The translations under genes were made by a program, and so were the position numbers. A stretch of 64,000 bases of DNA, taken from assembly GCF_006715785.1 (NCBI RefSeq), contig NZ_VFNX01000001.1, positions 3,858,501 through 3,922,500 on the forward strand. Reading direction: 5' to 3'. Source of the stretch: Streptomyces puniciscabiei (lineage in GTDB: Bacteria; Actinomycetota; Actinomycetes; Streptomycetales; Streptomycetaceae). Below are positions 7,169-15,678 of the stretch, one piece after another (the stretch's first letter is position 1; the number at the start of each line of letters is the position of its first letter). The notes below the pieces were generated by a model. It made no database searches, was not told the origin of the DNA, and saw only the letters and a list, made by a program, of their open reading frames with translations.

Positions 7169-8164
7169 ATGACGACAGGTCGGCTCGGGCAGCAAGCCGC
7201 GCCGCCGAACGCGGCCTACGCCGGGCAGGTCGTGCACTTCCCGGATCCGGTCCGGGCGGCGCGTCACCCGAGAGGGGTACGGGTCGATGAGGGTGGTTAC
7301 CCGGATTTCTCGCCGTACGCGCGCGTGGCGGTGGAGATCGCCGAGCCGCCGGAGGGTTTCGGTGTCGACGAGTTGCGGCTGACGGACTATGTGTCGGCGA
7401 ACGCCGCGTTGGCGGCGGCTGGGCACGAGTTGTGGGACACGGTGCCGGATGTGGCGACGCCGCACGGCTGGACGTGGCATCACGTGGCGGGGACGCGGCG
7501 GCTGGAGTTGATTCCGGTCGAGGTGAAGGCGTTGCTGCGGCATCACGGTGGGGTGGCGACGGCGGCGGTGGACCACGGCAAGCGGGGGACGCGGCCGTTG
7601 CAGGAGACGCGGCCGGCGCATTTCGGTCTGCCGAAGTCGGGTGTGGCGGTGTCGGAGGGGCAGGTTCAGGGGGTCGAGGAGGATCTCGGCTACCGGCTGC
7701 CGGGCGCGTATCGCTCGTTCCTGAAGGCGGCGGGTGGGTGTGCGCCGGTGGGTACGGCGCTGGACGCCGAGTTGGGACTGCTGCTGGACCAGCCGTTCTT
7801 CACGGTGCGTGAGGAGGCGGCGGTCAATGACCTGGTGTATGTGAACAAGTGTCTGCGCGACCATCTGACGAAGGATTACCTCGGGGTGGCGTTCGTGCAG
7901 GGCGGGTTGCTCGCGGTGAAGGTGAAGGGCGAGCGTCCCGGTTCGGTGTGGTTCTGCGCGTACGACGACGTGCGTGATGTGGATCCGTCGTGGTCGCCGG
8001 CGGAGCGGGTGGAGCGTCTGCTGTTGCCGTGCGGTGAGGACTTCGATGTCTTTCTGTCGCGGCTGGCGGGTAGTCCGCCGGAGTTGGAGACGGTGGCGAA
8101 TCTGATGGTCGACGGCGGTTTCGCCCGTGTCGTTCCGGTGTCTTCCGGCCCGGTGGGGGAGTGA
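7169..8164 (+). CDS. HNH (WHH-type) nuclease-like domain fused to SUKH (SMI1/KNR4) domain
   Basis: This 331-residue protein has, near residues 90-140, the sequence HGWTWHHVAGTRRLELIPV followed by LRHHGGVATAAVDHG. This is the pattern of WHH-class HNH nuclease domains of polymorphic toxins (WHH, then hydrophobic LVP, then HHGG). Residues about 165-310 read as a SUKH domain: VSEGQVQGVEEDLGYRLPGAYRSF, then CAPVG, VNDLVYVN and LLLPCGEDFDVFLSRL. Nuclease and immunity modules are therefore in one chain, suggesting either a self-inhibited enzyme or a neutralised fossil toxin. It is cytoplasmic, with no signal peptide. The downstream gene starts 10 bp later, so the two form an operon. The start is ATG 7169. 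Confidence 0.72.
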   Translation: MTTGRLGQQAAPPNAAYAGQVVHFPDPVRAARHPRGVRVDEGGYPDFSPYARVAVEIAEPPEGFGVDELRLTDYVSANAALAAAGHELWDTVPDVATPHGWTWHHVAGTRRLELIPVEVKALLRHHGGVATAAVDHGKRGTRPLQETRPAHFGLPKSGVAVSEGQVQGVEEDLGYRLPGAYRSFLKAAGGCAPVGTALDAELGLLLDQPFFTVREEAAVNDLVYVNKCLRDHLTKDYLGVAFVQGGLLAVKVKGERPGSVWFCAYDDVRDVDPSWSPAERVERLLLPCGEDFDVFLSRLAGSPPELETVANLMVDGGFARVVPVSSGPVGE

Positions 8165-8174
8165 GCTTCAGGCG

Positions 8175-11132
8175 ATGGTGACCTACGCGCAGGCGCAGGA
8201 GCGCGCCGAGGAGTGGATCAACGGCGACGTGCCCGCGTACCAGCATCGTGAGGTGCGGGTGCGGGAGTTCGAGCTGGGTTTCGTGGTGTGGGGCGAGGAC
8301 CGGGCGGAGGGTCCGCGTTCGGATGCGGGTGCGCAGCGGCTCGTGATCGCCCGGGACAGCGGGGAGGCGACGCTGTGGCCGGGGTTGCCGGTCGGTGAGG
8401 TGATCCGCCGGTACGAGGAGGAGTACGGCCGTGCGGAGGAGCCCCAGGACGCGGTTCCGGCGCCGGCTGCCGCGCGGGTGGATCTGAATCAGACGTCGTT
8501 CCTGCTGACTCCTCCGGAGTGGCTGCAGGAGGCGGCGGACAAGCTGGGCATCGGGGACCGGCGGCCGGGGGGCGAGGACGGTGCCGGTGCTGGTTCGGGT
8601 TCCGGTGCTGGTTCGGGTGCCGGTGGTGGGGCTTCGTCCGGTGGGGCGGGGCCGGCGGAGACGCAGGCCGGGGTGCTGGCGGGGGCGTCCGGTGGGGCCG
8701 GGGCGCCTGCTCCTGCGGGCCCGCCTTCCGTGGATGTGCCGGTGGGGGCCACGCCGTGGGCCGGTACGGACACGAACGCGGACTCCGGTGAGGACGACCG
8801 TTCGGTGCCGTTGCCCGCGACGGTGTTCGCGCCGCCGTTGAGCGATTCCGACGACGAGGCTCCGCGGCCGCCGGTGAGCGCGCCGGACGCGAAGACGGCG
8901 TTGATGTCGGGGGGCAGCCAGCTGCCGCCGACGGCGGTCGCGCCGGCGCTCGATCCTTCGAACGCGCCGGGCGCGCAGGGCTTCCCGCCGGGCGCGCCCG
9001 GTGTCCCGGGGGTGCCCACCGCTCCTGTTGCGCCGGGCGCTCCGCAGGGCAGTACGCCTCCTGCGCCGCCGGGTACGCCGCCGTACGGCTACCCGCAGCC
9101 GCCGGCGGCTCCCGGCACGCCGCCGCCGGGCGTGCCCGCGTACCCGTCGGCGCCCGGCGCGCCGGGAGCGGCGCAGGCCAGCCCGCCCCCGCCGCCCCCG
9201 GACGCGCCGAACTACGGCTCTCCGCAGGGGCCCGGCGCTCCGCAGGGTGCTCCGGGTTACGGCTATCCGCAGGCGCCGGTGCCGGGCGGTGCGCCGGGTG
9301 CGCCGCAGCCTCCGGCCGACCCGGGTGGCCCGGCGCGACGGCTCGCGCCGAACGCCGGGGAGATCGCGGACGCCGCGACGAGCAAGGCCGCGCCGCCGCC
9401 GAAGAAGGCGCGCGGTGGGGTGGGTGCGCCGCCTCCGCCGCCGGGTGCCCCTGGTACGCCGGGTGCGCGCCCGGGGGGTGCGGCGACGCCTCCCGCGCCG
9501 GGTGCGCCTGCCGGCGGCTATGTGCCGACGCAGCTGGTGTCGGCGCTCGGTCCGGAGGGGCCCGAGGGTCCGGGTGGCGGGCCGGCGGGTCCCGGTGGTG
9601 CCGGCGGGGCGCAGGCGCCGGGCGCCCCGCATCCGCCTGCCGCGCCGAATGCTCCGGGCGGCCCGAATCCGTCTGCCGCGCCTTTGGGCAATGTGCACCA
9701 CGCGGCCACGGTGCTGGCCGACCCCAGTCTGCTGGGCCGGGGCGCGCCCCAGCCGCCGGGCGCCCCGGGCGTTCCGAGCGCCCCGGGCGTTCCGGGCACG
9801 CCGGGCGCGCAGGGTGGTCAGGGCGCCTCCGGCATGCCGAACCCGCCCGGTGCTCCTGCGGCTCCGGGCGCCCCGGTTATGCCTCCCGCGCCGGGTGCGC
9901 CGCAGCCTCCGAGTGCCCCCGCCGGTCCTGGCGCGCCTGGCGCGCCCGGTGGCGGGCGTGGGGCCGTGCACCACGCGGAGACCGTGCTGGCCGCGCCCCC
10001 GGTGACCGGTCCGGGCGCACCCCCGCCGCCGCCCGTGCCCGGCGCACTCGGTGCGCCGGGCGCCCCCGGCATGCCACCGGGAGCGCCGGGCGCCCCGCAG
10101 CCGATGCCGCCGGGCGCGCCCGGGCAGCCGCCGGCGTACGGGTATCCGCAGCAGGCGCAGCCGACCGTGGGTCCCGGCTACCAGGCCGTGCTGCGCTATC
10201 GCGCGCAGGACGGCTCGGAGCAGCAGCTGATCCGGCGTTCGGCGCCGGGCACGCCGCATCCGGAGTGGCAGATCTTCCATGAGCTGCGGGCGATGAACGT
10301 GCCCCCGGACCAGGTGCTGGAGTTGCACACGGAGCTGGAGTCGTGCGCGCTGCCGGGTGCCTACTGCGCGCGGATGATCCGGGAGCAGTGGCCGCAGGCG
10401 CGGATCACGAGCATCGCGCCGTACGGCACGGATCACGCGAGCCGGCAGCAGGGCATGCAGCAACTGCTGGCGCACCAGGGTGAGTTGCACCAGGTGGCGG
10501 ACGGGCCGGCGCGGCCCGCGCCGGTGCGGGCGCCGTTGCCGCCGGTGCAGGCCGCGCCGCCCGTCCCGCCGGAGGGCATCGCGCAGGAGCTGGCGGCGGC
10601 GTTCGGGCCGGGGATCTTCCGGTTCGAGCAGCAGGCGGTGTCGCGGCAGGGGGTGCCGCCGATCGTGGCGCACACGCTGGTCGTGGCCGGTCTGCCGGTG
10701 GACATGGGCCCGTTCTTCTGGGCGCAGGCCCAGCCGGGCCGCCCCGTGCCGACGCTGGCGGAACTGGCGGCCGAGCGCGGGGTGCAGCCGGCCTCGGACG
10801 CGGGGTCCTACCTCGTCATGGGAACCGACTTCGGCAAGGCGATCTGCGTGCAGTACGGCACGGCGAACATCGTGGCCGTGCCGGTGGAGGCGGGCCCGGG
10901 CGGTGCTGCCGTGCCGCCGCAGTTCGTGAACACCGGGCTGCCGGAGTTCGCGCGCTGCCTGGCGCTGCTGGGCCGGATGTGGCGCCTGCGGTTCGGGCTG
11001 AACCAGGAGCAGGCGGGCCGCTGGACCGTGGACTTCCAGGCGCAGCTGGCCGCGCTGGACCCGGCGGCGCTCGGTTCGCCGGAGAGCTGGTGGTCGGTGC
11101 TGCTGGAGCAGATGTGGGACGGGCTGCTGTAG
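8175..11132 (+). CDS. giant YrhB-like / nucleic acid deaminase / SUKH-4 composite protein with Pro-Gly-Ala linker
   Basis: The 985-residue protein has an N-terminal YrhB-like immunity domain (about 1-95, AQERAEEWINGDVPAY ... GEVIRRYEEEYG). A roughly 530-residue low-complexity linker of GAP, PPG and YGYPQ repeats follows. Next is a deaminase domain (about 670-760) with H695-P-E697 as the HxE motif and C724 and C731 as the metal cysteines (ESCALPGAYC). The C-terminal SUKH-4 domain (about 800-985) is recognisable from SYLVMGTDFGKAICVQYG and ESWWSVLLEQMW. The catalytic residues look intact. No signal sequence is present. I start at ATG 8175, 10 bp after the preceding gene; the frame is open from 8127 but those residues belong to the upstream overlap. 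A deaminase flanked by two immunity-type domains is notable. Confidence 0.78.
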   Translation: MVTYAQAQERAEEWINGDVPAYQHREVRVREFELGFVVWGEDRAEGPRSDAGAQRLVIARDSGEATLWPGLPVGEVIRRYEEEYGRAEEPQDAVPAPAAARVDLNQTSFLLTPPEWLQEAADKLGIGDRRPGGEDGAGAGSGSGAGSGAGGGASSGGAGPAETQAGVLAGASGGAGAPAPAGPPSVDVPVGATPWAGTDTNADSGEDDRSVPLPATVFAPPLSDSDDEAPRPPVSAPDAKTALMSGGSQLPPTAVAPALDPSNAPGAQGFPPGAPGVPGVPTAPVAPGAPQGSTPPAPPGTPPYGYPQPPAAPGTPPPGVPAYPSAPGAPGAAQASPPPPPPDAPNYGSPQGPGAPQGAPGYGYPQAPVPGGAPGAPQPPADPGGPARRLAPNAGEIADAATSKAAPPPKKARGGVGAPPPPPGAPGTPGARPGGAATPPAPGAPAGGYVPTQLVSALGPEGPEGPGGGPAGPGGAGGAQAPGAPHPPAAPNAPGGPNPSAAPLGNVHHAATVLADPSLLGRGAPQPPGAPGVPSAPGVPGTPGAQGGQGASGMPNPPGAPAAPGAPVMPPAPGAPQPPSAPAGPGAPGAPGGGRGAVHHAETVLAAPPVTGPGAPPPPPVPGALGAPGAPGMPPGAPGAPQPMPPGAPGQPPAYGYPQQAQPTVGPGYQAVLRYRAQDGSEQQLIRRSAPGTPHPEWQIFHELRAMNVPPDQVLELHTELESCALPGAYCARMIREQWPQARITSIAPYGTDHASRQQGMQQLLAHQGELHQVADGPARPAPVRAPLPPVQAAPPVPPEGIAQELAAAFGPGIFRFEQQAVSRQGVPPIVAHTLVVAGLPVDMGPFFWAQAQPGRPVPTLAELAAERGVQPASDAGSYLVMGTDFGKAICVQYGTANIVAVPVEAGPGGAAVPPQFVNTGLPEFARCLALLGRMWRLRFGLNQEQAGRWTVDFQAQLAALDPAALGSPESWWSVLLEQMWDGLL

Positions 11133-11155
11133 GCGGGGCCGGCCGGTGTGAGCGG

Positions 11156-11189
11156 ATCATGCCCTCCCCGCGCGCGTGGAGGGCATGAT
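11156..11189 (+). terminator. perfect 12-bp stem-loop after the SUKH-4 gene
   Basis: ATCATGCCCTCC at 11156-11167 and GGAGGGCATGAT at 11178-11189 pair perfectly around a 10-nt GC-rich loop, 24 bp after the stop codon. It likely terminates the toxin/immunity operon. Confidence 0.65.
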
Positions 11190-11195
11190 GGGCCG

Positions 11196-11775
11196 GTGGA
11201 CTTCCAGCCGTACCGGGGCGAGCTGGTGGCGTACTGCTACCGGATGCCGGGCTCGTTCCACGAGGCCGAGGACCTGACGCAGGAGACGATGCTGCGGGCC
11301 TGAAAGGCGCGGGACCGCTACGACCCCACGCGCGCGTCCGTGCGGACCTGGCTGTACCGCATCGCGACCAACGCCTGCCTGAACGCCCTTCAGAGCCGCG
11401 CACGCCGCCCCCTGCCGTCCGGGCTGGGGGCACCCTCGGACGATCCCGGGGCGCCGCTGACGCCCGCCCTGGACGTGCCGTGGCTGGAGCCGTTCCCCGA
11501 GGCGCGGTACGACGTGGAGGCGCGCGCGGACCTGCGGCTGGCGCTGGTGGCGGCGCTGCAGCTGCTGCCGGCGCGGCAGCGGGCCGTGCTGGTGCTGCGC
11601 GAGGTGCTGGAGTTCTCCGCCGCCGAGGTCGCCGAGCAGCTTCGGACGTCGGTGGCCGCGGTCAACAGCGCGTTGCAGCGGGCGCGCGCCGTCCTCGCGC
11701 GCGAGGACGCGACCGGCGCGATCGACGAGGTCGGCGAGCCGGAGGATCCCGAGGTGCGGGCGGTGGTGCGGCGTT
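11196..11775 (+). pseudogene. decayed ECF sigma factor (sigma-70 family), internal stop and lost C-terminal domain
   Basis: From GTG 11196 the frame reads [20 protein letters not shown] and continues through [13 protein letters not shown] to a TGA at 11301-11303. The frame then continues KARDRYDP...VRTWLYRIATNACLNAL. ECF sigma factors have Trp (TGG) at exactly this place (LRAW), so TGG to TGA is the likely lesion. Sigma-4 follows (LPARQRAVLVLREVLEFSAAEVAEQL ... VNSALQRARAVL). The SnoaL-like C-terminal domain expected in this ECF41-like group is missing: after DPEVRAVVRR the sequence runs into a reductase remnant. The open part from 11340 is in frame with the EthD gene, so an automatic caller may report a false 290-residue fusion. 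Confidence 0.8.
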
Positions 11776-11898
11776 GTCGTGCTGGGGCAGGGCCGGCGGC
11801 TGTTCCCGGCCGCGAGTCCGCCGGCCGGGCTGGAGTGCCTGTCGGCCGAACGGGTGGGCGCCGCGGTTCTCACGCGTCATGGGAGGGCGGCGCGATGA
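11776..11898 (+). pseudogene. C-terminal remnant of a RibD/dihydrofolate reductase family gene
   Basis: In a different frame from the sigma remnant, 11776-11898 reads VVLGQGRRLFPAASPPAGLE and then ECLSAERVGAAVLTRHGRAAR to a stop. This is the typical last 40 residues of RibD-C dihydrofolate-reductase-like proteins (LGxGxRLF). Its TGA overlaps the ATG of the EthD gene (ATGA), so it was originally translationally coupled to it. The start and bulk of the gene are deleted, and the deletion joins it directly to the sigma factor. Confidence 0.65.
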
Positions 11899-12212
11899 CG
11901 GCCCGTTTCCTCGCCCTGTACGAGCCCCCTGCCGACCCCGAGGCGTTCGACCGGCACTACCGCGAGGTGCACATCCCGCTCGTCCGGCGGCTGCCCGGTC
12001 TGCGCCGCTGCACGGTCGGCCGGAATCCGGCGCCCGTGCGCGGGGGTGCGCCGTACTGCCTGGTCGTGACGCTGGAGTGGGACTCGCCGGAAGAGCTGCG
12101 CGCGGCGTTCGACTCGCCGGAGGGGCGCGCGACGGCGGCGGACGCGGCGCTTCTGGCGGAGCTCGCGCCCGTTCGCAGCATGATCATCACCATGGAGGAG
12201 GACGTGCTGTAG
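11895..12212 (+). CDS. EthD family protein
   Basis: The 105-residue protein reads MTARFLALYEPPADPEAFD, then HYREVHIPLVRRLPGL and ending RSMIITMEEDVL, the small dimeric alpha+beta barrel EthD fold. These proteins accompany oxidoreductases; a catalytic role is not established for most. The start is ATG 11895, overlapping the stop of the reductase remnant, which suggests that its original operon partner has been lost. The gene itself looks intact. Confidence 0.82.
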   Translation: MTARFLALYEPPADPEAFDRHYREVHIPLVRRLPGLRRCTVGRNPAPVRGGAPYCLVVTLEWDSPEELRAAFDSPEGRATAADAALLAELAPVRSMIITMEEDVL

Positions 12213-12362
12213 CCGGCCCCGTCCGCCACACCGGTCACCGAGTGCGCGGTTCGGGGCGTGACCTGAGCGCGGAGTGTCGCGTTATGCACACTTGTGCCCG
12301 ATCCATCAAGATGTGCGCGAAATCGTCCTGTCGTGCATGTCCGGTGGAGAGGGGTTCCCAGG

Positions 12363-13250
12363 GTGAGCAGCGCATCGATGCCGCCGCACGGCTTCGTGAC
12401 CGGCCGGGGGCGCGGCTACCGCCCCGCTCAGGTCGAGGCCTGCCTGGAGCAGTTGTCGTACGACCGCGACGCCGCGTGGGAACGGGCCGCGCGGCTGACC
12501 GTGCTCGCCAAGGAGATGGAGGCGGAGGCCGCGCGGATGCGCGAGGTCGTCGCCCAGCTCGCACCGCAGACCTACGAGTCGCTCGGGGAGGGCGCGCGGC
12601 GGCTGTACCAGGTCGTGCTGGAGGAGGCCGCGGACCTCCGCGAGCGCACACGGCGTGCCGCGCACGAGTGCGTCGCGCAGGCCGAGGCGCGCGCCGAGAG
12701 CGTACGCCGGGAGGCACAGGAAGCGGCGGATGCGCTCCGCGCGGAGGCCGACGAACACGCCCGCCAGGTACTTGACGCCGCGCGCGCGGAGGCCGACGGC
12801 ATCCGTGTCGGCGTCCGGCGCGAGGTGAGGCAAGAGCGCGCGGAGGCGCTCACCGCGTTGCGCGAGGTACGGCAGCGCGCCACCGGCATGCTCGACCAGC
12901 AGTCCCGGCGGCACGCCGAGCGGTGGGCCGAGGCCGAACGCGAGGAGGCCGAGCGGATCGCCGCGCTGGACGCCCGGCACGCGGAGCAGGTGAGCCGGGC
13001 CGGGGCCGCGCTGTCCGACGCCGAGCGGGCCCTGGCGGAGAGCGAGGAGTACGCGCGCCGCAGCCAGGAAGAGGCACGCGCGCGTGCCGCCGAGATCATC
13101 GCCGACGCGCGCGTGCGGGAGGAACGCATCGCCCGGGAGACCGAAGAGGTGCTGCGCGAGCACGGCGAGACCTGGGACGACGTGCAGACGCACATGGACG
13201 ACATGCGCAGCAGCCTGATCTCGCTGACCGGCGGAGCGGTCCTGGAATGA
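12363..13250 (+). CDS. DivIVA-like coiled-coil protein (annotated as cellulose-binding protein in Streptomyces)
   Basis: The 295-residue protein begins VSSASMPPHGFVTGRGRGYR, whose GFVTxxRGYRPxQV motif resembles the N-terminal lipid-binding turn of DivIVA-domain proteins. Nearly all the rest is a charged heptad coiled coil rich in Ala, Glu and Arg (ARAEADGIRVGVRREVRQER and so on), ending DDMRSSLISLTGGAVLE. Such proteins act at membranes or as cytoskeletal scaffolds in streptomycetes; the specific role is unknown. I choose GTG 12363, preceded by GGAGAGG; the frame is open from 12294. It is transcribed alone, facing the convergent symporter gene. Confidence 0.8.
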   Translation: MSSASMPPHGFVTGRGRGYRPAQVEACLEQLSYDRDAAWERAARLTVLAKEMEAEAARMREVVAQLAPQTYESLGEGARRLYQVVLEEAADLRERTRRAAHECVAQAEARAESVRREAQEAADALRAEADEHARQVLDAARAEADGIRVGVRREVRQERAEALTALREVRQRATGMLDQQSRRHAERWAEAEREEAERIAALDARHAEQVSRAGAALSDAERALAESEEYARRSQEEARARAAEIIADARVREERIARETEEVLREHGETWDDVQTHMDDMRSSLISLTGGAVLE

Positions 13251-13298
13251 CACCCGGGCCACCGGCATGACACCCGGGCCACCGGCTCCCGTCCCCGC

Positions 13299-14942
13299 TC
13301 AGCTTCCCTTGCGCACCGCCCCCGCCAGGATCCGCCCCTCCACCGCCTCGTACTGGTGCCGCTGCTGCTCCGCCTCGGTGCGGCCGGAGGCGATCGTGCC
13401 GAGCCAGCCGAAGAGGAAGCCGGCCGGGATGGAGACGATGCCCGTCGTGGTGAACGGGAACCAGTTGAAGTCGGCGTTCGGGAAGGCCGAGACGGGGGAG
13501 CCGGAGACCAGGTTGGTGCCCGGCATGAGCAGCAGCACGGTCAGGGTGCCCCCGATCAGCGTCGCCAGCAGCCCGGTGCGGGTGTAGCGGCGCCAGAACA
13601 GCCCGTACACCAGGGCGGGCGCGATGGCGGAGGCGCCCAGGCAGAAGGAGAGCGTCACCAGCGGCTGCAGGCTGTGGTGCTGCACCATCGTGGCGAGCAG
13701 GATCGTCGGCACCCCTATGGCGAGCGCCGAGACCCGGGCGAGGGCCATCTCGCGCCGGGCCGGCATCTCCTGCACGCGGGCCGCGAACACGTCGTGGGCC
13801 AGGGAGTTGGCGCAGGCGAGGATCATCCCGGCGACCGAGGCGAGCAGGGTCAGGAAGATCGCGGTCGTCACCATGGTGAACAGGAAGGTCTCCGCCGTGG
13901 ACACGTCCGCGCCGAACGCCGCCCGCGAGCCCAGCAGATACGCGGTGTTGCCCTGCGGATCGGCCCCGGCGATCACCGCACGGCCGACCAGCGCCGTGGC
14001 GCCGAACCCGACCACCGTGATGACCAGCACGAACAGGGCGACGATCGACACCGCCCAGGACATCGAGCGGCGCACCTGGCGGGCGCTGGAGGCGGTGTAC
14101 ATGCGCATGGTGATGTGCGGCAGGACGCCGCCGCCGAGCACCACGGTCAGCTCCGAGGCGATCATGTCGAGGCGGGACGTGCCCGACGTGCCGAACTCCA
14201 GCCCGGAGTGCAGGAAGGCGGGCCCCGCGCCGCTCTGCCGGGAGGCCGCGGTGAACAGCGCGCCCGGATCCCAGTCGAAGCGGCGCAGCACCAGCACGGC
14301 GACCACCGCGCCCGACCCGACCAGCATCACGATCTTCAGGATCTGGATGAGGGCGGTGCCCTTCATGCCGCCGATCGCCGCGTAAGCGATCATCAGGGCG
14401 CCCAGCCCGACGACGCACGAGGTCTTCAGCGACTCGTCGGTGAAGCCGAGGATGAACGCCATCAGCTGCCCGGTTCCGGCGAGTTGGACCAGCATCAGCG
14501 GCAGCAGCGCGGCGATGGTCACCGCGCAGGCCGTGATGCGTACGCGGCGTCCCGGCAGCCGGCGGGCGAGCGCGTCGCCCATGGTGAACCGGCCCGCGTT
14601 GCGCAGCGGTTCGGCCAGCAGGAACATCAGCAGCATCAGCGACAGCGCGGTGCTCAGGGCGAGGACGACCCCGTCGTAGCCGCACAGGGCGATCACTCCG
14701 CCGGTGCCGAGGACGGTGGCCGCGGAGATGTAGTCCCCGGCGATGGCGAGGCCGTTGCGCAGCGGGGACAGGGAGCCGTAGCCGGTGTAGAACTCGTCGA
14801 GGTCGTCGCGGTCGGGGCCGGTCATCACGCACAGCAGCAGGGTCACCGTGGCGACGGTGGAGAAGGCGACCAGGGACATGGACTGGGCCGAGCCGCTGAA
14901 ACCGGCGAAGCCCCCCACGGCCGGGGTACCGGCGGCGGTCAT
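13299..14942 (-). CDS. sodium/solute symporter (SSS family, acetate/monocarboxylate permease ActP/MctC type)
   Basis: The 547-residue protein has about 13 membrane helices. The family core is visible as SLSPLRNGLAIAGDYISAAT, the gate GGMKGTALIQILK and NSLAHDVFAARVQE. SSS carriers of this group import short monocarboxylates such as acetate or pyruvate with Na+ or H+; the exact substrate cannot be told from sequence. Its ATG overlaps the stop of the upstream DUF485 gene by 4 bp (ATGA), the standard ActP/YjcH-like pairing. The start is ATG 14942. Confidence 0.92.
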   Translation of the reverse strand: MTAAGTPAVGGFAGFSGSAQSMSLVAFSTVATVTLLLCVMTGPDRDDLDEFYTGYGSLSPLRNGLAIAGDYISAATVLGTGGVIALCGYDGVVLALSTALSLMLLMFLLAEPLRNAGRFTMGDALARRLPGRRVRITACAVTIAALLPLMLVQLAGTGQLMAFILGFTDESLKTSCVVGLGALMIAYAAIGGMKGTALIQILKIVMLVGSGAVVAVLVLRRFDWDPGALFTAASRQSGAGPAFLHSGLEFGTSGTSRLDMIASELTVVLGGGVLPHITMRMYTASSARQVRRSMSWAVSIVALFVLVITVVGFGATALVGRAVIAGADPQGNTAYLLGSRAAFGADVSTAETFLFTMVTTAIFLTLLASVAGMILACANSLAHDVFAARVQEMPARREMALARVSALAIGVPTILLATMVQHHSLQPLVTLSFCLGASAIAPALVYGLFWRRYTRTGLLATLIGGTLTVLLLMPGTNLVSGSPVSAFPNADFNWFPFTTTGIVSIPAGFLFGWLGTIASGRTEAEQQRHQYEAVEGRILAGAVRKGS

Positions 14943-15472
14943 CGGAGTGCTCCTCGGCGGGCGTCCAGTTCGGCCTCCTTGCGGATGCGGTCCGCGAGCG
15001 GATCGACGTGCCGGCGCGCGGTGTGCTCGTACAGGGCGATCGCCAGCCAGGTGACCGGGAGTTGGATCAGTGCGAGCAGCAGGCCGGCGGGGATGCCGTC
15101 GGCGACCGTGCGCGTCATCACGCCGGGCGCGGACGCGGACAGCACGAGGAACAGCGTGAAGTAGCCCAGCGCGGTGAGCGTGGCCGTACGCCGCTGCCAG
15201 CGGTAGGCGCTGCGCAGCACCCGCAGGTCGCTGTGGTGGCCGAGGGGTTCACGGGGCGGCCGGCGGTCCGTGCGGGGCGGCTGCGGGGGAGCGGGCTGCC
15301 AGGGATAGGTGAGGTCGGGCGACGGACGGGGCGGGCCGTACGGCGGCCGAGGCGTGCCGTACGGCGGCCCCGGTGGACGGTACTGCGACGGGGGCGGCTC
15401 GTACTGCGGCCCCGGTGGGCGGTACTGCGGTTGGGGCGGGCGGTACGACGGGTGCGGCGGGTCGTAGGACAT
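14939..15472 (-). CDS. DUF485 membrane protein, symporter partner
   Basis: The 177-residue protein has a Pro/Tyr-rich cytosolic N terminus with repeated YRPP/YGPP units. A DUF485 core follows: LRSAYRWQRRTATLTALGYF, two membrane helices, and ALYEHTARRHVDPLADRIR. DUF485 proteins (YjcH) are encoded immediately before acetate permease genes and are thought to be accessory subunits. I start at ATG 15472 with AAGGAG upstream rather than the longer open frame to 15541. Translation is coupled to the symporter through the 4-bp overlap. Confidence 0.88.
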   Translation of the reverse strand: MSYDPPHPSYRPPQPQYRPPGPQYEPPPSQYRPPGPPYGTPRPPYGPPRPSPDLTYPWQPAPPQPPRTDRRPPREPLGHHSDLRVLRSAYRWQRRTATLTALGYFTLFLVLSASAPGVMTRTVADGIPAGLLLALIQLPVTWLAIALYEHTARRHVDPLADRIRKEAELDARRGALR

Positions 15473-15661
15473 CCCGGGGCTCCTTGCGTGGCTCGGGTCC
15501 GTGGCGGCGGACCGCAGGGAGGTGGGGGGGTGTGGAGCCACGCACGCTACTCGTGAGCCCGGGACCGCGCTGCGTTTTCACCGAACTGGCCGGTCGGTAT
15601 GCGCTTACTACACCGAGTTCGCGTTCTGCCTGGGGTGTTACCCGCGTTAACCGGGTGCGGC

Positions 15662-15677
15662 CGGTCCCGCGGGACCG
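15662..15677 (-). terminator. GC palindrome directly after the MFS gene
   Basis: CGGTCCCGCGGGACCG is a perfect 16-bp palindrome ending one base from the stop codon of the minus-strand MFS gene. It could act as a terminator hairpin, although the loop would be minimal and no T-tract follows. Confidence 0.35.
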
Positions 15678-15678
15678 C

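Noticed and set aside
7824..10673. 949-codon Arg/Pro-rich frame antisense to the SUKH-4 giant
   Set aside because: Composition is that of a GC-shadow; the plus-strand frame has recognisable domains at both ends.
11340..12212. A genuine 290-residue sigma-EthD fusion protein
   Set aside because: The sigma part is interrupted by a stop and lacks its N-terminal region in the open frame; the EthD gene has its own overlapping start inherited from a lost operon partner.
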